A stretch of DNA of 57,566 nt. Origin: SD8 sp035528475 (lineage in GTDB: Archaea > Halobacteriota > Methanomicrobia > Methanomicrobiales > Methanospirillaceae). The notes beneath the pieces were generated by a model. The model had not been told where the DNA came from. It did no database searches and saw nothing but the letters and a program-made list of their open reading frames with translations. Below are positions 45,374 to 54,851 of this stretch, one piece after another. Position 1 is the stretch's first letter; each line of letters begins with the position of its first letter. The position numbers and the translations under genes are program-made. The stretch covers positions 1 to 57,566 of the forward strand of contig DATKYO010000070.1 in assembly GCA_035528475.1 (NCBI GenBank), read 5' to 3'.

Positions 45374-46162
45374 ATGGATGATAATATTCCTGAAGACTCC
45401 AGGACAATCGTCCTTGAAGAAGTTCCCGATTATTTCAATGAACTATCAGATTATCTGGACGTGCTCAGCAACAGTCAGAGATTAAAAATCCTGAAAATAC
45501 TGGAGAGAAAACCCAGGGATGTTCGGAGTATTGCGTCTGAAATTCGGACCAGTTATGAGAATACAAAAAAACATCTCGACAAGCTGATCAGTGTGGGCCT
45601 GATAAGGAAGGAAGTTGGCCTTGGTCAGCAGACTTCAAAAGGCGTCCATCCTGTATGGAAATATTCTCTTGTCCCTGGAGCAATGGAAGCCGTTGTACGG
45701 AACCTTGGTATCTTCTCGAATATGCGTATCACCCAGGTGGACAGTGATCTCAAGAAGAAAATAGACGATGTTCGGGATGCAATTGAGGATGAAATAACCG
45801 GGGAAATACCTATGATTATCATTCTTGGTGGTCCTGAAGACGGGAAATTTTTCCTGCTAAAAAAATCCGAAGTAAGAATCGGGCGGATGGATCCCGATAA
45901 AGAGGACAAATTCGACCCCAGGAATGATATTGTGCTCTCTTCCGAATACAGTTCCGTCACCAGGATCTCCAGGCCTCACGGATTATTCCGAAAAGAGGGT
46001 AAAAAATGGTATATCGAAGACCGGGGCAGTACGGGAGGCACATATCTGAATTCTAGCCTCATCCAAAAGAGAGATCCCACACTCCTTCATGACGGGGATT
46101 TACTAGAGCTTGCGAAGGGACCAACAGGGGTACATCTTCTGGTAATACTTCCTGAAGTGTAA
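45374..46162 (+). CDS. HTH (ArsR-like) plus FHA domain regulator
   Basis: The 262-residue protein has a winged helix-turn-helix (about residues 28-100, SNSQRLKILKILERKP and a recognition helix ENTKKHLDKLI). A linker and a forkhead-associated domain (about 150-262) follow, with the FHA signatures VRIGR, SSVTRISRPHG and DRGSTGGTYLN. FHA domains bind phosphothreonine, so DNA binding may be controlled by phosphorylated partners. A Ser/Thr kinase is encoded 30 bases downstream. The ATG at 45374 is preferred to 45341. TATA-like TTCTATATAC lies shortly upstream. The gap 45042-45373 holds no other gene. Confidence 0.87.
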   Translation: MDDNIPEDSRTIVLEEVPDYFNELSDYLDVLSNSQRLKILKILERKPRDVRSIASEIRTSYENTKKHLDKLISVGLIRKEVGLGQQTSKGVHPVWKYSLVPGAMEAVVRNLGIFSNMRITQVDSDLKKKIDDVRDAIEDEITGEIPMIIILGGPEDGKFFLLKKSEVRIGRMDPDKEDKFDPRNDIVLSSEYSSVTRISRPHGLFRKEGKKWYIEDRGSTGGTYLNSSLIQKRDPTLLHDGDLLELAKGPTGVHLLVILPEV

Positions 46163-46192
46163 TACATCATACTCGACGATTAACGGATTGAA

Positions 46193-48511
46193 ATGAGTTA
46201 TCTACCCTTTGTTCGATATGCAACGGTAGTAGGCATTCTTCTGCTTCTCCTCCTCCCGGTATCCGGGTTAGCAGATGAATTTTATACCATCACCAGCTCC
46301 GCCACTGCCGGCGGCTCAATTTCACCGTTCGGCGATGTAAGGGTTGAAAGTGGTGCAACTCCGATCTTTTTCATTATAAATAACACGGGGTACAAAGTGG
46401 ATACTGTAATTGTGGACCAGAAGTCCATAGGTCCTGTCCCTGTCTATAATTTTCCTCCCGTCCATTCGAATCACACCATATTAGCTACCTTCAAGCTCAT
46501 GGTCGGATCAATCACCGTTATATCTGATCCACAGGGTGCATCCGTCAGTATTGATGGAGTATATTACGGCACCACCTGGCTAAAGGGAGCGCTGCCGATT
46601 CATAACATTCCCGTCGGGCCGCACACGGTTACGGTCACATACGAAGGATATGAAGACTGGATCTCCAATGTTACGGTGATCGAAGATGGAACTGTTACTA
46701 TCAGAGCACTCCTTATTCCGGCAACAATTCCTCCCACCACGGTTCCAACAACTACTGTTACTACTACTGTACCAACCACCACAGTAGCTACCACGGTTCC
46801 CACTACTACGGTTACCACTACTGTTCCAACCACCACAGTAGCTACCACGGTTCCCACTACTACGGTTACCACTACCGTTCCAACCACCACAGTGACTACC
46901 ACGGTTCCAACCACTGCTGCCACCACTACCGTTCCAACCACCACAGTGACTACCACGGTTCCCACTACTGCTGCCACCACAACCGTTCCAACCAACGTGC
47001 CTACAACACTGGTCATCATTCCGCCTTTTGTCGGAAACCTCACTGTTGCCCCGACGGAGCATCCCGGGGAGCAGCAAAATACCACAGGGGGGTTCGCTGA
47101 TTTCAGTGGGGGAAGAGGTGCCATTGCGATAATCCTGCTTTCTACGGCCCTCTGCGGGATACTTGCGTCCCGCGATCTCATATCCGGTAAAGCGTTCAGA
47201 TATTCTCCCAGTCTGCGAAACAGGGGTCTGGGAATCATAGCCTACGCTCTCTCCGCAACCGGGCTTTTATTCACCCTTAATTATTACATGGAGGCATCCG
47301 GAGCAGGACTGTTGGAATCAGACCAGGGATTATGGGCAGCGTTGTTTTTCCTTATGCTGTATCTTTGCATCTCCTCAGTTGTCCTCATAATTGGTACATG
47401 GCGTGCCTGGCCATTTTCCTGGACAATAAAGGTCCATACAGCCACAGCGGTATTTCTTGTATTTATAGGGATCCTGGCATTCCTGGGCCTCGGGTCTTTC
47501 CAGGGTGCGCCACTTGCGATGGGAATATCTGCATCACTTCTGGCTTCCGTATGCTCCCGGTGGCAGGACATAAGCATCACCCGCCAGATCAAGGGTGCAG
47601 CCGGAGAAATTGCAGTTGCAGGGACTAAGAACCAGGAAGATATGGAGAAGACCAGGATTTTCGGGTCCCCGCTGCCAGATACTTTTCCAAAAGAGATTGC
47701 CGACCGATATTACGATATCAGGTATGTCGGTTCCGGTGGAATCGCAAAAGTATTTCTGGCCAAAAAGAGAGAAAACGACATGCCGGTGGCTTTAAAAATA
47801 CCCATACATTTTGATGAAACAGCCGGAAAATGTTTCATGAAGGAAATAATGGCATGGGAAGGTCTTGATCATCCAAATATTGTCAAGGTTTCCGAAGTGA
47901 ACATACTTCCCGTTCCCTTTGTGGAGATGGAATATATTGAGCGTACCCTGTTTGACATCCCCCGGCCTATGTCTCCGGGAGATGCAGCAAAAATCATCCT
48001 TGGAATTGCAGAAGGGCTGGCATACGCTCATAGCAAAGGAATCATTCACAGGGACATAAAACCCCAGAATATTCTTGTGACTCCTGATGGAATTCCCAAG
48101 ATTACCGACTGGGGGATGAGTAAAGTAATGGGAGCCTGTATAGTTCCCACGCTGACCGGGTTTTCACTCTCATATGCAGCACCCGAACAGATCTCACCCC
48201 AGAAATTTGGCGATACCGACCAGAGAACCGACATCTACCAGTTGGGAACTTTATTCTTCGAACTGGTAACAGGTAAAATCCCCTTTGAAGGAGACGAGAT
48301 TGGCAGGGTCACCTCACGTATCACATCAGAGGATCCTCCCCGTCCCTCGGCACTCAATCCCGAAGCAGCAGAAGTTGAGCCGATTATCAGGAAATGCATG
48401 GAGAAAGATCCGAACAAGCGATACCAGTCTGCAGAAGATTTAATCTCAGATCTTCGCAATTACTTAAATCCCAGTACTCAACCAGATAAATACCAGATAT
48501 TTGAGGATTGA
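46193..48511 (+). CDS. PEGA-domain transmembrane Hanks-type Ser/Thr protein kinase
   Basis: The 772-residue protein has a signal helix (1-27), an extracytoplasmic beta region, a PEGA domain (about 105-175) and a Thr/Val/Pro linker (about 178-268). Several membrane helices follow (about 308-460), then a cytoplasmic kinase domain (about 505-765). The kinase has the Gly loop GSGGIAKVFLA, ATP lysine Lys535 (VALKIP), HRDIKPQN with catalytic Asp621, DWG (Asp639) in place of DFG, and the APEQ motif, so it looks active. Such kinases are uncommon in archaea. The PEGA part could sense the envelope and the FHA-HTH neighbour could be its target. Confidence 0.9.
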   Translation: MSYLPFVRYATVVGILLLLLLPVSGLADEFYTITSSATAGGSISPFGDVRVESGATPIFFIINNTGYKVDTVIVDQKSIGPVPVYNFPPVHSNHTILATFKLMVGSITVISDPQGASVSIDGVYYGTTWLKGALPIHNIPVGPHTVTVTYEGYEDWISNVTVIEDGTVTIRALLIPATIPPTTVPTTTVTTTVPTTTVATTVPTTTVTTTVPTTTVATTVPTTTVTTTVPTTTVTTTVPTTAATTTVPTTTVTTTVPTTAATTTVPTNVPTTLVIIPPFVGNLTVAPTEHPGEQQNTTGGFADFSGGRGAIAIILLSTALCGILASRDLISGKAFRYSPSLRNRGLGIIAYALSATGLLFTLNYYMEASGAGLLESDQGLWAALFFLMLYLCISSVVLIIGTWRAWPFSWTIKVHTATAVFLVFIGILAFLGLGSFQGAPLAMGISASLLASVCSRWQDISITRQIKGAAGEIAVAGTKNQEDMEKTRIFGSPLPDTFPKEIADRYYDIRYVGSGGIAKVFLAKKRENDMPVALKIPIHFDETAGKCFMKEIMAWEGLDHPNIVKVSEVNILPVPFVEMEYIERTLFDIPRPMSPGDAAKIILGIAEGLAYAHSKGIIHRDIKPQNILVTPDGIPKITDWGMSKVMGACIVPTLTGFSLSYAAPEQISPQKFGDTDQRTDIYQLGTLFFELVTGKIPFEGDEIGRVTSRITSEDPPRPSALNPEAAEVEPIIRKCMEKDPNKRYQSAEDLISDLRNYLNPSTQPDKYQIFED
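46735..46998 (+). repeat. 54-bp tandem repeats coding for the Thr-rich linker
   Basis: Repeats of a nine-residue unit (TTTVTTTVP-like) are arranged as imperfect 54-base pairs of units, with near-identical copies around 46765-46890. It is likely to expand and contract by slippage, changing the distance between the surface domain and the membrane. The Thr stretch is a likely O-glycosylation zone. Confidence 0.85.
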
Positions 48512-49206
48512 TCTCGTAATCTCCAAATTCAGGATTTAGATCTTTTTATCAGGGTAATCGCAGTATCCAGTAGGAAAGAATTGCCAGACTGCATCAGGTC
48601 TGAAGGAATGCGTGCGGAAATTATGGAGTGGCATGATCAAATTCTCACGTAATATTCTTATTAGTCCTGGTGATTGTGTGCATTGGAATGAATCTTGATT
48701 GTGGTCTTTAAGAGGTTGCCTCTCTTCTCCTCCAGCCTGATACATTCTTGTCCCGGCGTCACCCTGGATGGTGATCTGTTCTTATGTGCGGTGCTGCATA
48801 CCAACGATTGGTAAATTCTCCTTTGCGAGCAGGAAGATACCGCCAGATACCCTCCTGTTGATGATTGTACCAATTCGGCCCGGAAGGTCCAATGGTGACG
48901 CCAGGTTGAGCATGATTTCGATCGCCGCCGTGGGTATCATGATCACCCATGCTTCCGGCAGTGGGTATCATGGCATGCTTCACCATATCCTAGTCGTGTG
49001 AACCCTGAAATAAAATACCCCTATGCAGGTGGTGAGATATATTACAAGAAAGTTTAATGCTTTAACCTGGTAGTTAAACCGGATCATTCACCAACAGAAG
49101 GATAAGATGATGTTTTCACAATGGTGGATTAGTTATCCTGATTTCATAGAAGATGAAATTACAAATTATTATTAAAAATTCCAGTCAAATACTTTATGAG
49201 AATTAA
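48512..49206. other. 695-bp gene-poor region
   Basis: No supported gene. Overlapping frames on both strands near 48760-49000 have no RBS. The minus-strand one has unusual His/Gly/Trp-rich composition and may be a decayed gene. A GTGGGTATCATG word occurs twice near 48929 and 48960. The last 60 bases, AAATACTTTATG included, are the probable promoter of the receiver-domain gene. Confidence 0.4.
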
Positions 49207-49617
49207 GTGATCAGCGTTCTTCTTGTCGATGATGACCCGGCACTATTCAATATTACCAAGATTCTCCTGGAGAAGGAAGGTGAATTATCGGTCGATTTAT
49301 GCAGCTCCGCCATTGAAGCACTTGAAAAGCTGGCTATTCGGGACTATGATACCATCGTATCGGACTATGATATGCCGGTGATGAACGGCATCCAGTTTCT
49401 GAGGCAGATACGTAACAACGGCGACAGAACCCCTTTCATCATTTTTACAGGGAAAGGGAATGAAGATGTGGTTATTGAAGCGTTGAACAATGGTGCAGAT
49501 TATTATCTCAAAAAGGTCGGGGATCCAAAAGAGATTTTTTCTGAACTCAGGTCGGTCATTCTGGAAAAAACGAAAATAAGAATTGGAATACTACCGAATA
49601 ATAAAATTCGGGATTAA
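49207..49617 (+). CDS. stand-alone response regulator receiver protein
   Basis: The 136-residue CheY-like domain has acidic pocket Asp8-Asp9, phosphoacceptor Asp53 (SDYDMPVMNG), the IIFTGKG switch Thr and a C-terminal YYLKK lysine. Many methanogen proteins carry this receiver at the front of PAS/kinase chains. Here the protein stops after the receiver and a short tail. It starts with GTG and has no SD; the TATA-like AAATACTTTATG ends a few bases before, suggesting a leaderless message. Confidence 0.87.
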   Translation: MISVLLVDDDPALFNITKILLEKEGELSVDLCSSAIEALEKLAIRDYDTIVSDYDMPVMNGIQFLRQIRNNGDRTPFIIFTGKGNEDVVIEALNNGADYYLKKVGDPKEIFSELRSVILEKTKIRIGILPNNKIRD

Positions 49618-49619
49618 AA

Positions 49620-51704
49620 TTATTTTTCAAATCGTCGATTAATCCTGAATTGCTGGGCCTTGAGGCTTCTTCCCACTGCCCTGAATGCACTTTCAATGTC
49701 TGAATAATTTGGAATACCCGCTTTCCGAAGAATTCTGACTCCACTTTTCATACTGTCGCCGCCCAGAAGGCAGCCCACGATCATTTTGTTGGTATAGCGG
49801 GAAAACCTGGCAATTTCCTGACCCAGATGGGAAGAGTCCAGCATCGCGGAAGGAACGGCAATTACAATGGCGATATCCCAGGCATCCTGGTACCGGATAA
49901 GGATATCAAAAACCTGTGAATACCGATTAGCCCCGCCATCCCCAATAATATCAAGTGGATTCTCATGGCTCCATATTGAAGGAAGAATGGCATTCAGATC
50001 GTCCAGCAGCGGAGTGGAGAGAGAGATCATATCAATACAATACTTTTCCGCATAATCTGAAGCAAGAACCGCAAACCCTCCCGCGGTAGTGATTACCACA
50101 GCCCTCGTTCCTTTCGGATACCCTTCCGAAGCAAGGAGCTCTGCCACATCGAACGCCTCCTTAATTGAAAATACAGGTATGATTCCCGCCTGCCGGAACG
50201 CTGCCTGGTAGACCTGGTAGCTTCCGGCAAGTGACCCGGTGTGTGACGATGCCGCTTTCCTGCCAAGCATGGAAGATCCCGATTTCAGTGCTATGATGGG
50301 AATTTTTGGTGTGATGCTCCTGCATACTTTTAAAAATTCCTGTCCGTTACGAATCTCCTCGATATAGAGAATAATTGCCCGGGTGTTCTCATCACCAACG
50401 ATATACTGGAGATAATCGATGAATCCAAGGTCAACCTGATTTCCTACACTGATTATTGCGGAAAAACCTATCTCCTCAGGGAGACTCCAGTCAGTAATGG
50501 TGGTGATGATCGCACCACTCTGTGAAATGAACCCGATATGTCCCGGTATGGGAGTGATTGGATCGAAGGTCGTATTTATGTTCTTATGAGGCAGGATGAT
50601 TCCAAGACAATTTGGGCCGATAATTCTTATTCCCCACTTTTTTGCAATGGAGAGAAGCTCTTCCTCGCGCTCTTTCCCTTCAGGACCGACTTCTGAAAAA
50701 CCTGAAGATAAGATAATTGCCATTTTTACGCCCTTTTCTCCGAGTTCTTCCATCACACCTGCTACCAGCCGGACCGGAATCGCTATCACCGCAGCATCCA
50801 CCTTGCCGGGTACATCCGCCACCCTGGGGTATACTTTCCTCCCCAGGATTTCCTGGGAATGAGGGTTTATCGGATATAATTTGCCAGGGAACGAGAGAAG
50901 ATTTCTCATCACCGCATATCCGATCTTGTTGGGGTCGGAAGAAGCCCCAATCATGGCTATGGACTCCGGGATCATCTCTCCGGGGGATAGCGGGTTTTTC
51001 ATCTCTAAATGAGCATCAGGGGATGGGGGAGCAGTAATTATCCTGGCGTCAACCGCCACCGCACCTTTTTCGTAGAGGAAGAGAGGATTGATATCAAATT
51101 CCGATATCTGTGGATTTTCCTCCATCATCTGCGCAGCATGAAAAAGGATTTCGTACAGAGCTTCCTCATCAAGAGGCGGGCGTCCCCTGTATCCGCTGAT
51201 GAGTTTATATCCCCTGAATTGTTTCACCATCTCCCGGATTTCATCTTTCGAAACGGGAAGGATTCGAAAAGCCACATCCTGCAGGAGTTCTACCAGGATC
51301 CCCCCTGTCCCGAATGTGAGAACATTCCCGAAGGCGGGATCCCTCATTCCCCCGATTATCAGCTCGAGTCCATGAGGCTGCTCCTTTTCCACTATAATCC
51401 CCGTTATCTCTGCATCATCCCGGAATTTAGTCACATTTTCAATAATAGACGCATACGCAGACGCTGCCTCTTCTTCGGACTGGATACGCATGACAACACC
51501 TCCTGCATCACTCTTATGCACGATCTGGGGAGAGATGACCTTCATCACCACCGGATACCCTATCGTATCAGCGATAGATATGGCTTCTTCGCGATTATGT
51601 GCAATCGCATATTGCGGCACCGGGATTGCGTAATCCTCAAGGAGGCGATAGCCTTCCGCTTCCGGGATCATCTCTATTTTAGTTTTTTCCAGTGGTTCAA
51701 CCAT
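49620..51704 (-). CDS. ADP-forming acyl-CoA (acetyl-CoA) synthetase, beta-alpha fusion
   Basis: The 694-residue enzyme interconverts acyl-CoA, ADP and phosphate with acid, CoA and ATP. Residues about 1-230 are the ATP-grasp (beta) domain (VVMKVISPQIVHKSDAGGV). Residues about 245-690 are the CoA-binding and ligase (alpha) domains, with IAMIGASSDPNKIG, GFISQSGA and the phosphohistidine loop SSHTGSLAGS. The beta-first order is the reverse of alpha-beta fusions in some relatives; separate subunits are known in Pyrococcus. It may recover ATP from acyl-CoA. A REC gene ends two bases from its 3' end on the other strand. Confidence 0.9.
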   Translation of the reverse strand: MVEPLEKTKIEMIPEAEGYRLLEDYAIPVPQYAIAHNREEAISIADTIGYPVVMKVISPQIVHKSDAGGVVMRIQSEEEAASAYASIIENVTKFRDDAEITGIIVEKEQPHGLELIIGGMRDPAFGNVLTFGTGGILVELLQDVAFRILPVSKDEIREMVKQFRGYKLISGYRGRPPLDEEALYEILFHAAQMMEENPQISEFDINPLFLYEKGAVAVDARIITAPPSPDAHLEMKNPLSPGEMIPESIAMIGASSDPNKIGYAVMRNLLSFPGKLYPINPHSQEILGRKVYPRVADVPGKVDAAVIAIPVRLVAGVMEELGEKGVKMAIILSSGFSEVGPEGKEREEELLSIAKKWGIRIIGPNCLGIILPHKNINTTFDPITPIPGHIGFISQSGAIITTITDWSLPEEIGFSAIISVGNQVDLGFIDYLQYIVGDENTRAIILYIEEIRNGQEFLKVCRSITPKIPIIALKSGSSMLGRKAASSHTGSLAGSYQVYQAAFRQAGIIPVFSIKEAFDVAELLASEGYPKGTRAVVITTAGGFAVLASDYAEKYCIDMISLSTPLLDDLNAILPSIWSHENPLDIIGDGGANRYSQVFDILIRYQDAWDIAIVIAVPSAMLDSSHLGQEIARFSRYTNKMIVGCLLGGDSMKSGVRILRKAGIPNYSDIESAFRAVGRSLKAQQFRINRRFEK

Positions 51705-51824
51705 CCTGCCTCCAAATATTTTCCCAATGGAAGTCCATTATGTAAGGACATGGTAATTACGATATCGAAGAGCTGATGGCCATGCCAAAAAATACAAATT
51801 TTATCACAATGCAATCTATTCGCA

Positions 51825-53309
51825 ATGAATGAGCGGGACGTGCTTTCCACCATAAAATATGTATCTTCGATGGGAGAGGAATTTTCCCTCTCCTCGATAG
51901 TGGAATACCTCGAGGATACACCCGGACTTGACGATCTTTATTCGTTTCTCAACCCGCACCTGACTGATCTCAATCTTATCGCGCAAAGAATGGATGATGA
52001 TTATATTATTCGAAAAAAACCTCTTTATGATATACTAATTCCGGATCAAACTGACAATGAAAAAATTATTGAATTTTTCCGGCATCCGTCCATTCCAAAA
52101 GATCTCCAGTCACAAATAATTCGGTATATTGAACAAAAAACTCAAAAACCATGGGACGACCCGGCAGTCCTGGAAAGAATTCGCCATGCAATCATCCTGC
52201 AAAAGGCGCAGTACTGGGAAAAAGAACGCGATATTGAGTACCAGAAAGGCTACAGCGTTATCGGGTACCTTGCATATCAGGCACCTGTGTACTTAATTCA
52301 ATTCGAACATATCCTTCATACCCTGGCCATGGACGGACTCATGAAGACGCATATGCGAATACTCGATGCAGGCACCGGGCCGGGAGTGGTTCCTCTTGCC
52401 ATTGTGGATTTTTTCTCCGTGCTTGGGGGATATTCAGCCGACATTTATGCCATAGAACGGTCAGAAGAATTTCTTCAGGCGTACAAGGAGATAGTCCTTC
52501 CTTATGCACAGAACTATCCCGGGATCGCCATTCATCCGCCGCTCCGGGCTGATCTCCGGGAATTGTCCCTAGAAGACTACCCGACTTCTCTGGACCTGAT
52601 TGTAGTTCAGAATGTACTCAATGAAATCGAAGGCACTGATCCCGGATACGCGGCAGATATTCTCCTCCGCTTATCGACCCTGCTCTCCGGGGACGGGAGT
52701 ATAATCGTCGCCGAACCGGCCGACCTTGACAATTCCACCAGTATGCGGCGGATCATTCATGCCGCAGCAAGCCGGGGGCTCTCCATATACAGCCCGTGTC
52801 CTCTCTTCTGGGGAGTGAAATGCAGGTCGGAAAATTGCTGGAGTTTTGTGGAAAAGCCTCCTGTCAGGCCCACCGCATTAATGGAGAAAGTGGCAATTGG
52901 CAAAGAATCCTATCGTTTCCTCAATACCGACATCAAGTACTCATACGCAATTCTTCGAAAGGATGACCGGATCCGGGAACCTTTCAGGATTCCCAGGGGG
53001 GCCCGGTATGCCAGGTTCTCCACGCTTCGAAGCCATATAGACCGACGGATAAATGTTGTCGGGGCAGTGATGTCAGGTGATTTGGGCGATGAGAAGAATC
53101 ACGTTTTCAAGTTATGCGACGGAACCGCGCAGAGGCCTGTATTTGCCATTCTTCCATTCTTCCATACAGGACCTGCGAATGAAACCATTCTCTCTCTTCC
53201 ATATGGATCACCGGCTGAATTTTCCCAGGTCCTTGTCCGGTACAATAAGAAGCACGATTCGTTTAACCTCCTGATATCACGGCATTCCAGAGTGGTACCG
53301 CTGGAATGA
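51825..53309 (+). CDS. Rsm22-like SAM-dependent methyltransferase with Cys cluster
   Basis: The 494-residue protein has a helical N-terminal region, a SAM-binding Rossmann domain (ILDAGTGPGVVPLAIVD near residue 180) and QNVLNEI with a following AEP motif. A cysteine group in PCPLFWGVKCRSENCWSF (about 325-345) resembles the iron-sulfur cluster site of mitochondrial ribosome assembly factor Rsm22/METTL17. A C-terminal OB-like region follows. A role in small-subunit ribosome assembly or rRNA methylation is likely. The call is by motif, not by close similarity. Confidence 0.7.
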   Translation: MNERDVLSTIKYVSSMGEEFSLSSIVEYLEDTPGLDDLYSFLNPHLTDLNLIAQRMDDDYIIRKKPLYDILIPDQTDNEKIIEFFRHPSIPKDLQSQIIRYIEQKTQKPWDDPAVLERIRHAIILQKAQYWEKERDIEYQKGYSVIGYLAYQAPVYLIQFEHILHTLAMDGLMKTHMRILDAGTGPGVVPLAIVDFFSVLGGYSADIYAIERSEEFLQAYKEIVLPYAQNYPGIAIHPPLRADLRELSLEDYPTSLDLIVVQNVLNEIEGTDPGYAADILLRLSTLLSGDGSIIVAEPADLDNSTSMRRIIHAAASRGLSIYSPCPLFWGVKCRSENCWSFVEKPPVRPTALMEKVAIGKESYRFLNTDIKYSYAILRKDDRIREPFRIPRGARYARFSTLRSHIDRRINVVGAVMSGDLGDEKNHVFKLCDGTAQRPVFAILPFFHTGPANETILSLPYGSPAEFSQVLVRYNKKHDSFNLLISRHSRVVPLE

Positions 53310-53438
53310 GTACAGACCTGCCAGAACCCGGGGTCCTCCAAAAATCTCATCAACGATCATATCACAAAGATAATACGGGTAAATCCCGGGCGGGGATATA
53401 CTGGCGGTGTGCATGCTGCCCGGGTGGAGAGGGGTTTC

Positions 53439-54335
53439 ATGACACATATTATATCGATTAGGGATTTGGACAGGGCTGAAATTGATGACCTGATGGATAA
53501 TGCCAGGAAAATTCAGTCTCACCACTTCAGTGAGAGTTCCCTGAAAGGAAAGATCCTTGGACTTCTCTTTTTTGAGCCGAGTACACGAACCAGGATGTCC
53601 TTTGAAGCTGCCATGGCCCGTCTGGGAGGATCGTCTCTCACCATGGGATCCGTGGAGGCGAGCTCAATTACCAAGGGAGAGACACTGGCTGACACAATCC
53701 GGGTGGTGAGCGGATATGTAGATGCCATTATCCTCCGCCACCCCAAAGAAGGTGCTGCCAGGCTTGCCAGCGAATTTGCCTCGGTCCCTGTAATTAATGC
53801 AGGCGACGGCGCAGGCCAGCATCCGTCACAGACTCTGCTGGATCTCTATACCATACGTCAATCCATGAAAATCGATAAACTCAATGTGGGCCTCCTTGGC
53901 GACCTCCGCTATGGCCGGACCGCTCATTCCCTGGCACACGCCCTGTCCCTGTATAATGCCACCATCCATACCATCTCTCCCAAAGGGCTGGAACTTCCGG
54001 GCACGCTGGTTGATGAACTGCGTGAAGGCGGAACAGAGGTAATAGACCACGAAAATATCATTGATGTGGTAAAAGACCTCGATGTCCTCTATGTTACCCG
54101 CATCCAGCGGGAGCGGTTCCCTGATTCGTCTTCATACTTTAAAGTCGCATCTAGCTACAGGATTACTCCCGAACTTCTTGCGGGTGTAAAAGATTCCCTC
54201 ATCGTGCTCCATCCCCTCCCCCGGCTGGATGAAATTGATCCACGGGTGGACTCGCTTCCTTATGCAAAATACTTCGAACAGTCGAACAACGGGATCCCGG
54301 TTCGGATGGCAATGCTTGAAAAGGTGATGAAATGA
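53439..54335 (+). CDS. pyrB: aspartate carbamoyltransferase catalytic subunit
   Basis: The 298-residue pyrimidine biosynthesis enzyme has the carbamoyl phosphate motif FEPSTRTR, GDGAGQHPSQTLLDLYT, GDLRYGRTAHSL and HPLPRLDEID, all family signatures. It makes carbamoyl-aspartate. The ATG at 53439 has GGAGAGGGG five bases upstream. The frame begins at 53409. It overlaps pyrI by four bases, so the holoenzyme with regulatory chains is made from one message. Confidence 0.97.
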   Translation: MTHIISIRDLDRAEIDDLMDNARKIQSHHFSESSLKGKILGLLFFEPSTRTRMSFEAAMARLGGSSLTMGSVEASSITKGETLADTIRVVSGYVDAIILRHPKEGAARLASEFASVPVINAGDGAGQHPSQTLLDLYTIRQSMKIDKLNVGLLGDLRYGRTAHSLAHALSLYNATIHTISPKGLELPGTLVDELREGGTEVIDHENIIDVVKDLDVLYVTRIQRERFPDSSSYFKVASSYRITPELLAGVKDSLIVLHPLPRLDEIDPRVDSLPYAKYFEQSNNGIPVRMAMLEKVMK

Positions 54336-54799
54336 AAAAGGGAGTGGCGGAAGAAGGGCTTCTCATCAGTCCGATCAGGAACGGCACGGTGATCGATCAT
54401 ATCACGGGGGGAGAGGCGCTCAATGTGTTAAAGATCATCGGCATAACGGGAACGACAACCGAGTCGATATCAGTAGCCACCAATGTGAAGAGCGGCAAGA
54501 TGGAGAACAAGGATGTCGTCAAGATCGAGAACCGTGAACTTCTGAAGGATGAAGTGAACAGGATCTCTCTCATCGCTCCCCGGGCTTCTATCAATATCAT
54601 ACGGGATTACAAGGTATTCGAGAAGAAGGGGGTTGAGACACCGGAGTTTCTCATCGGGATCGTCCGGTGCCCGAACCCTGGCTGCATATCCAACGCAAGC
54701 GAACCCATCCAATCAAAATTCGAGGTATTGCCCAAGGGCCTGCATTGCCTGTACTGTGACTGGCTGATCACGAAGGATATTACCCGCCACATCTTATAA
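54332..54799 (+). CDS. pyrI: aspartate carbamoyltransferase regulatory subunit
   Basis: The 155-residue regulatory chain has an N-terminal nucleotide-binding alpha/beta domain and a C-terminal zinc domain with Cys113, Cys118 (CPNPGC) and Cys139, Cys142 (CLYC). It binds CTP/ATP for allosteric control of PyrB. Coupled to pyrB by an ATGA overlap. Confidence 0.97.
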   Translation: MKKGVAEEGLLISPIRNGTVIDHITGGEALNVLKIIGITGTTTESISVATNVKSGKMENKDVVKIENRELLKDEVNRISLIAPRASINIIRDYKVFEKKGVETPEFLIGIVRCPNPGCISNASEPIQSKFEVLPKGLHCLYCDWLITKDITRHIL

Positions 54800-54851
54800 T
54801 ACCCATAATTTATGACTTGAATTCACATAATGCAGGAGATTTGGAATTTCA

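Noticed and set aside
46600..47238. 212-codon antisense frame over the Thr-rich repeats
   Set aside because: Its Val/Gly-rich product is simply the complement of the 54-base repeats of the kinase gene.
48759..49001. Overlapping frames on both strands in the 695-bp gap
   Set aside because: Neither has an RBS or a plausible domain, and the two strands cannot both be coding. Left as a gene-poor region.
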